Source: Deinococcus sp. AJ005 (GTDB taxonomy: Bacteria > Deinococcota > Deinococci > Deinococcales > Deinococcaceae). From it: a stretch of 64,000 nucleotides of DNA. Below, piece after piece: positions 62,122 through 64,000 of the stretch. The notes beneath the pieces are model-generated. The model was not told the origin of the DNA, ran no database searches, and was given only the letters and a program-made list of their open reading frames with translations. Made by a program: the position numbers and the translations under genes. The first letter of the stretch is position 1. Every line of letters starts with the position of its first letter. The stretch is taken from contig NZ_CP044990.1 of the NCBI RefSeq assembly GCF_009017495.1, positions 205,001-269,000 on the forward strand, read 5' to 3'.

Positions 62122-64000
62122 CTATTCCACCCACGTCACCGTGATTTCTTCCCAGCGTGCGGGCAGGGTCAGGCGCAGCACGCCGTCCTCGTAGGAAAAG
62201 GAGGCGGCCCCGTGGACCTCGCGGATCGGCTCCAGGCCGATGATGTGCAGGACCTCGCGCTGTTCGGGCAGGGCGGCCTCGCCCTCGGTCTCGCGGCGGA
62301 TGCTCAGCGTTCCGCCTTCGCGGTCCCCCACCAGACGGGTGAATCGGCCCCCCACCGGGCCGTCCCCGGCGTCCTCGTACAGGTGGCCCACGAAGCCGGT
62401 CTCGCCCAGGTGGGCCAGCCAGGTCACGCGCTCCCAGCGGGCCTGCGTGGTGTGCGCGGTAGCTTCAGTCAGCGGCAGCGCCTCGCCTGCTTTCAGATAC
62501 AGCGGCAGCGTGTGCAGCGGCGCGTCGGCGGTCACGTAGGCCGGGCCGTCGTGGATGGCCCCGAATTCGGCCAGATTGAACACGGAAGCCCAGCGCCCCG
62601 CCGGGAGGTAGACCTGCCGTTTGCTGTGGCCCGCCGCCATCACCGGGGCCACCATCAACCCCTGGCCCAGCAGGTATTGACTGTCTGCACGCAGGGCGTC
62701 CTCGTCGCCCGCGTGGTGCAGTGCCAGCGGACGCAGGATCGGCAGCCCGGTGCGGCTGGCCCCATACGCCAGCGTGTACAGGTGCGGCAGCAGGCGGTAA
62801 CGCAGCTCCAGCGCGGCGCGAATGATGCTGGTGTACGGCTCGCCGAAGCGCCAGGGTTCCTGGTCCGCCGTGCCCTGCGCCGAGTGGTTGCGGAGGAAGG
62901 CGTACCCCACCGCCGCCTGATACCAGCGCGCCAGCAGTTCCCCGGTGGTGTCGCCGCCAAAACCCCCTACGTCCGCTGATGCAAAGGGAATCCCGCTGAG
63001 GCCCAGGCCCCCGATCATCGGCAGGCTAAGGGCCAGATGGGACCACGTCGCGGCGTTGTCCCCGGTCCAGACGGTGGCGTGGCGCTGAATCCCCGCGTAC
63101 CCGGCCCGCGAGATGATCCACGGGCGAATCTGCGGGCTGTACTTGGCGTACCCGGCGCGGCTGGCCTGACTCATGGGGTTGGCGTAGGCGTTGTGCATCT
63201 CCAAGTGGCTGTGGGCACCGTGCAGGGCGTCGTAGGGCAGCGTTTTTCCTTCTGTCTCGCGCGGCTGGGCCAGCGAGAAGCAGGCGGGTTCGTTCATGTC
63301 GTTCCACTGGCCCTGGATTCCGGCGTCAGTGAACAGCTTGTGGTGGGCGGCCCACCACGCCACCACTTCCGGGCGGGTGAAGTCGGGAAACACCGCTGGA
63401 TCGGGCCAGACCTCGCCCACCAGCACATCGCCGCGTGCGGTGCGGATCAGGTAGTCGTTTTTCAGGGCTTCCTCGTACACGTCGTAGCCCGGCTCGGCCT
63501 TGATGCCCGGATCAATGATCGGCACCAGCTTGACGCCCTCTTTCGCGGCCTCTTTCACAAACGCCTTGAGGTCCGGGAAGCCCGAACGGTTGACCGTCCA
63601 GACCTTGAAGGCGTCCATGTATTCAATGTCGATATACACGCTGTCCAGTGGCAGATCGCGCTCGCGGTAACCCGCGATGACGGCACGCAAGTCGTCTGCC
63701 GTGCGGTAGCCCCAGCGGCTCTGGGCGGCCCCCAGTGCCCACAGCGGGGGCATCGGCGAGTATCCGGTCAGATCGGCGTAGCGGCGCAGCACGTCCGCTG
63801 GGCGCGGTCCGGCCAGAATGTACACGTCCAGTTCCGGCCCCGCTGAGGCGAACTCCAGCGCCCGTGGGTTGGTGCGGGCCACGTCCGCCGTCATGCGCCA
63901 CGTCTCGTCCACGAAAATTCCGTGGGCGCGTTCGCCCTGCACCACCGTGGTAAACGGCACGCTGATGTACAGCGGATCGGTGTCGGTGTGGTGCGGGTAG
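62122..64000 (-). CDS. Glycoside hydrolase family 31 alpha-glucosidase, 3' part
   Basis: The gene runs in from beyond the right end; about 625 C-terminal residues are visible, starting YPHHTDTDPLYISVPF. The GH31 catalytic nucleophile is the Asp of GQWNDMNEPACF (near 63300) and the acid/base Asp is in VWTGDNAATW (near 63065). PLDSVYIDIEYMDAFKVWT and MIGGLGLSGIPFASADVGGFGGD are also family hallmarks. It hydrolyses terminal alpha-glucosides such as maltose or malto-oligosaccharides. No signal peptide can be judged because the start is missing. Confidence 0.95.
   Translation of the reverse strand, partial: YPHHTDTDPLYISVPFTTVVQGERAHGIFVDETWRMTADVARTNPRALEFASAGPELDVYILAGPRPADVLRRYADLTGYSPMPPLWALGAAQSRWGYRTADDLRAVIAGYRERDLPLDSVYIDIEYMDAFKVWTVNRSGFPDLKAFVKEAAKEGVKLVPIIDPGIKAEPGYDVYEEALKNDYLIRTARGDVLVGEVWPDPAVFPDFTRPEVVAWWAAHHKLFTDAGIQGQWNDMNEPACFSLAQPRETEGKTLPYDALHGAHSHLEMHNAYANPMSQASRAGYAKYSPQIRPWIISRAGYAGIQRHATVWTGDNAATWSHLALSLPMIGGLGLSGIPFASADVGGFGGDTTGELLARWYQAAVGYAFLRNHSAQGTADQEPWRFGEPYTSIIRAALELRYRLLPHLYTLAYGASRTGLPILRPLALHHAGDEDALRADSQYLLGQGLMVAPVMAAGHSKRQVYLPAGRWASVFNLAEFGAIHDGPAYVTADAPLHTLPLYLKAGEALPLTEATAHTTQARWERVTWLAHLGETGFVGHLYEDAGDGPVGGRFTRLVGDREGGTLSIRRETEGEAALPEQREVLHIIGLEPIREVHGAASFSYEDGVLRLTLPARWEEITVTWVE

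Overview
The window is a high-GC chromosomal segment that fits a Deinococcus species. The supporting signs are: RNase J instead of an RNase E-centred layout; a PilB-type ATPase with three N-terminal domains like that of Thermus; System I cytochrome c maturation genes; GHMP homoserine kinase; FabI; a BTAD regulator; and many genes whose start codon lies only 5-9 bases after a TANNNT box, the arrangement of the leaderless mRNAs known to be common in Deinococcus. The assignment rests on gene content and promoter style, not on a database search. Genes are densely packed on both strands, many neighbours overlap by 4 bases (ATGA, GTGA, TTGA), and most convergent pairs are separated by a hairpin terminator. 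No rRNA, tRNA, CRISPR array, prophage or intact insertion sequence was seen.

Layout. 1-3.0 kb: the 3' part of a type III-like adenine methyltransferase, overlapped by a small possible nuclease, then a Nudix hydrolase and a short-chain dehydrogenase. 3.0-8.0 kb: a secreted YbaY-like protein facing an HSP90-family ATPase that is followed by two tandem paralogues of unknown TPR-like type. 8.0-12.3 kb: DNA-repair genes (AlkA-type glycosylase, XseB, MrfA-like helicase) around a flavin reductase. 12.3-24.8 kb: mixed metabolism and regulation (aminotransferase, homoserine kinase, GlsB-like membrane protein, BTAD regulator, an HsdR_N-DUF4357 protein, thioesterase, a 33-residue leaderless ORF, a renalase-like oxidoreductase, CitE-like lyase, PAQR/hemolysin III protein, PDZ radical-SAM DUF512 protein, RNase J). 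25.1-29.5 kb: a protein quality-control block, clpP-clpX followed by lon. 29.6-33.6 kb: type IV pilus ATPases PilT and PilB.

33.7-50.2 kb: YqeG-like phosphatase and PgeF, FabI, an OmpR-type regulator, a soluble PAS histidine kinase with an Rcp1-type receiver, HD hydrolase, HNH endonuclease, MarC, two membrane proteins (one DUF2339), a Fur-family repressor divergent from birA-bioY, then a PfkB kinase overlapping mltG. 50.7-54.4 kb: a PKD lipoprotein, a 66-residue protein coupled to a DUF421 membrane protein, and another lipoprotein. 54.6-60.9 kb: a ccm operon (ccmC-D-E-F-G-H and a CcmI-like protein fused to a cytochrome c domain) followed by a Rieske protein. The window closes with a KTSC protein, a GNAT acetyltransferase, a small unknown gene and the 3' part of a GH31 alpha-glucosidase.

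The most interesting items are the HSP90-like/TPR-like trio, the CcmI-cytochrome c fusion, the 33-residue leaderless ORF, the consistent leaderless promoter pattern, and three kinds of short intergenic repeat. One repeat is read into the N-terminus of CcmH and another supplies the stop codon of the Fur-family gene.
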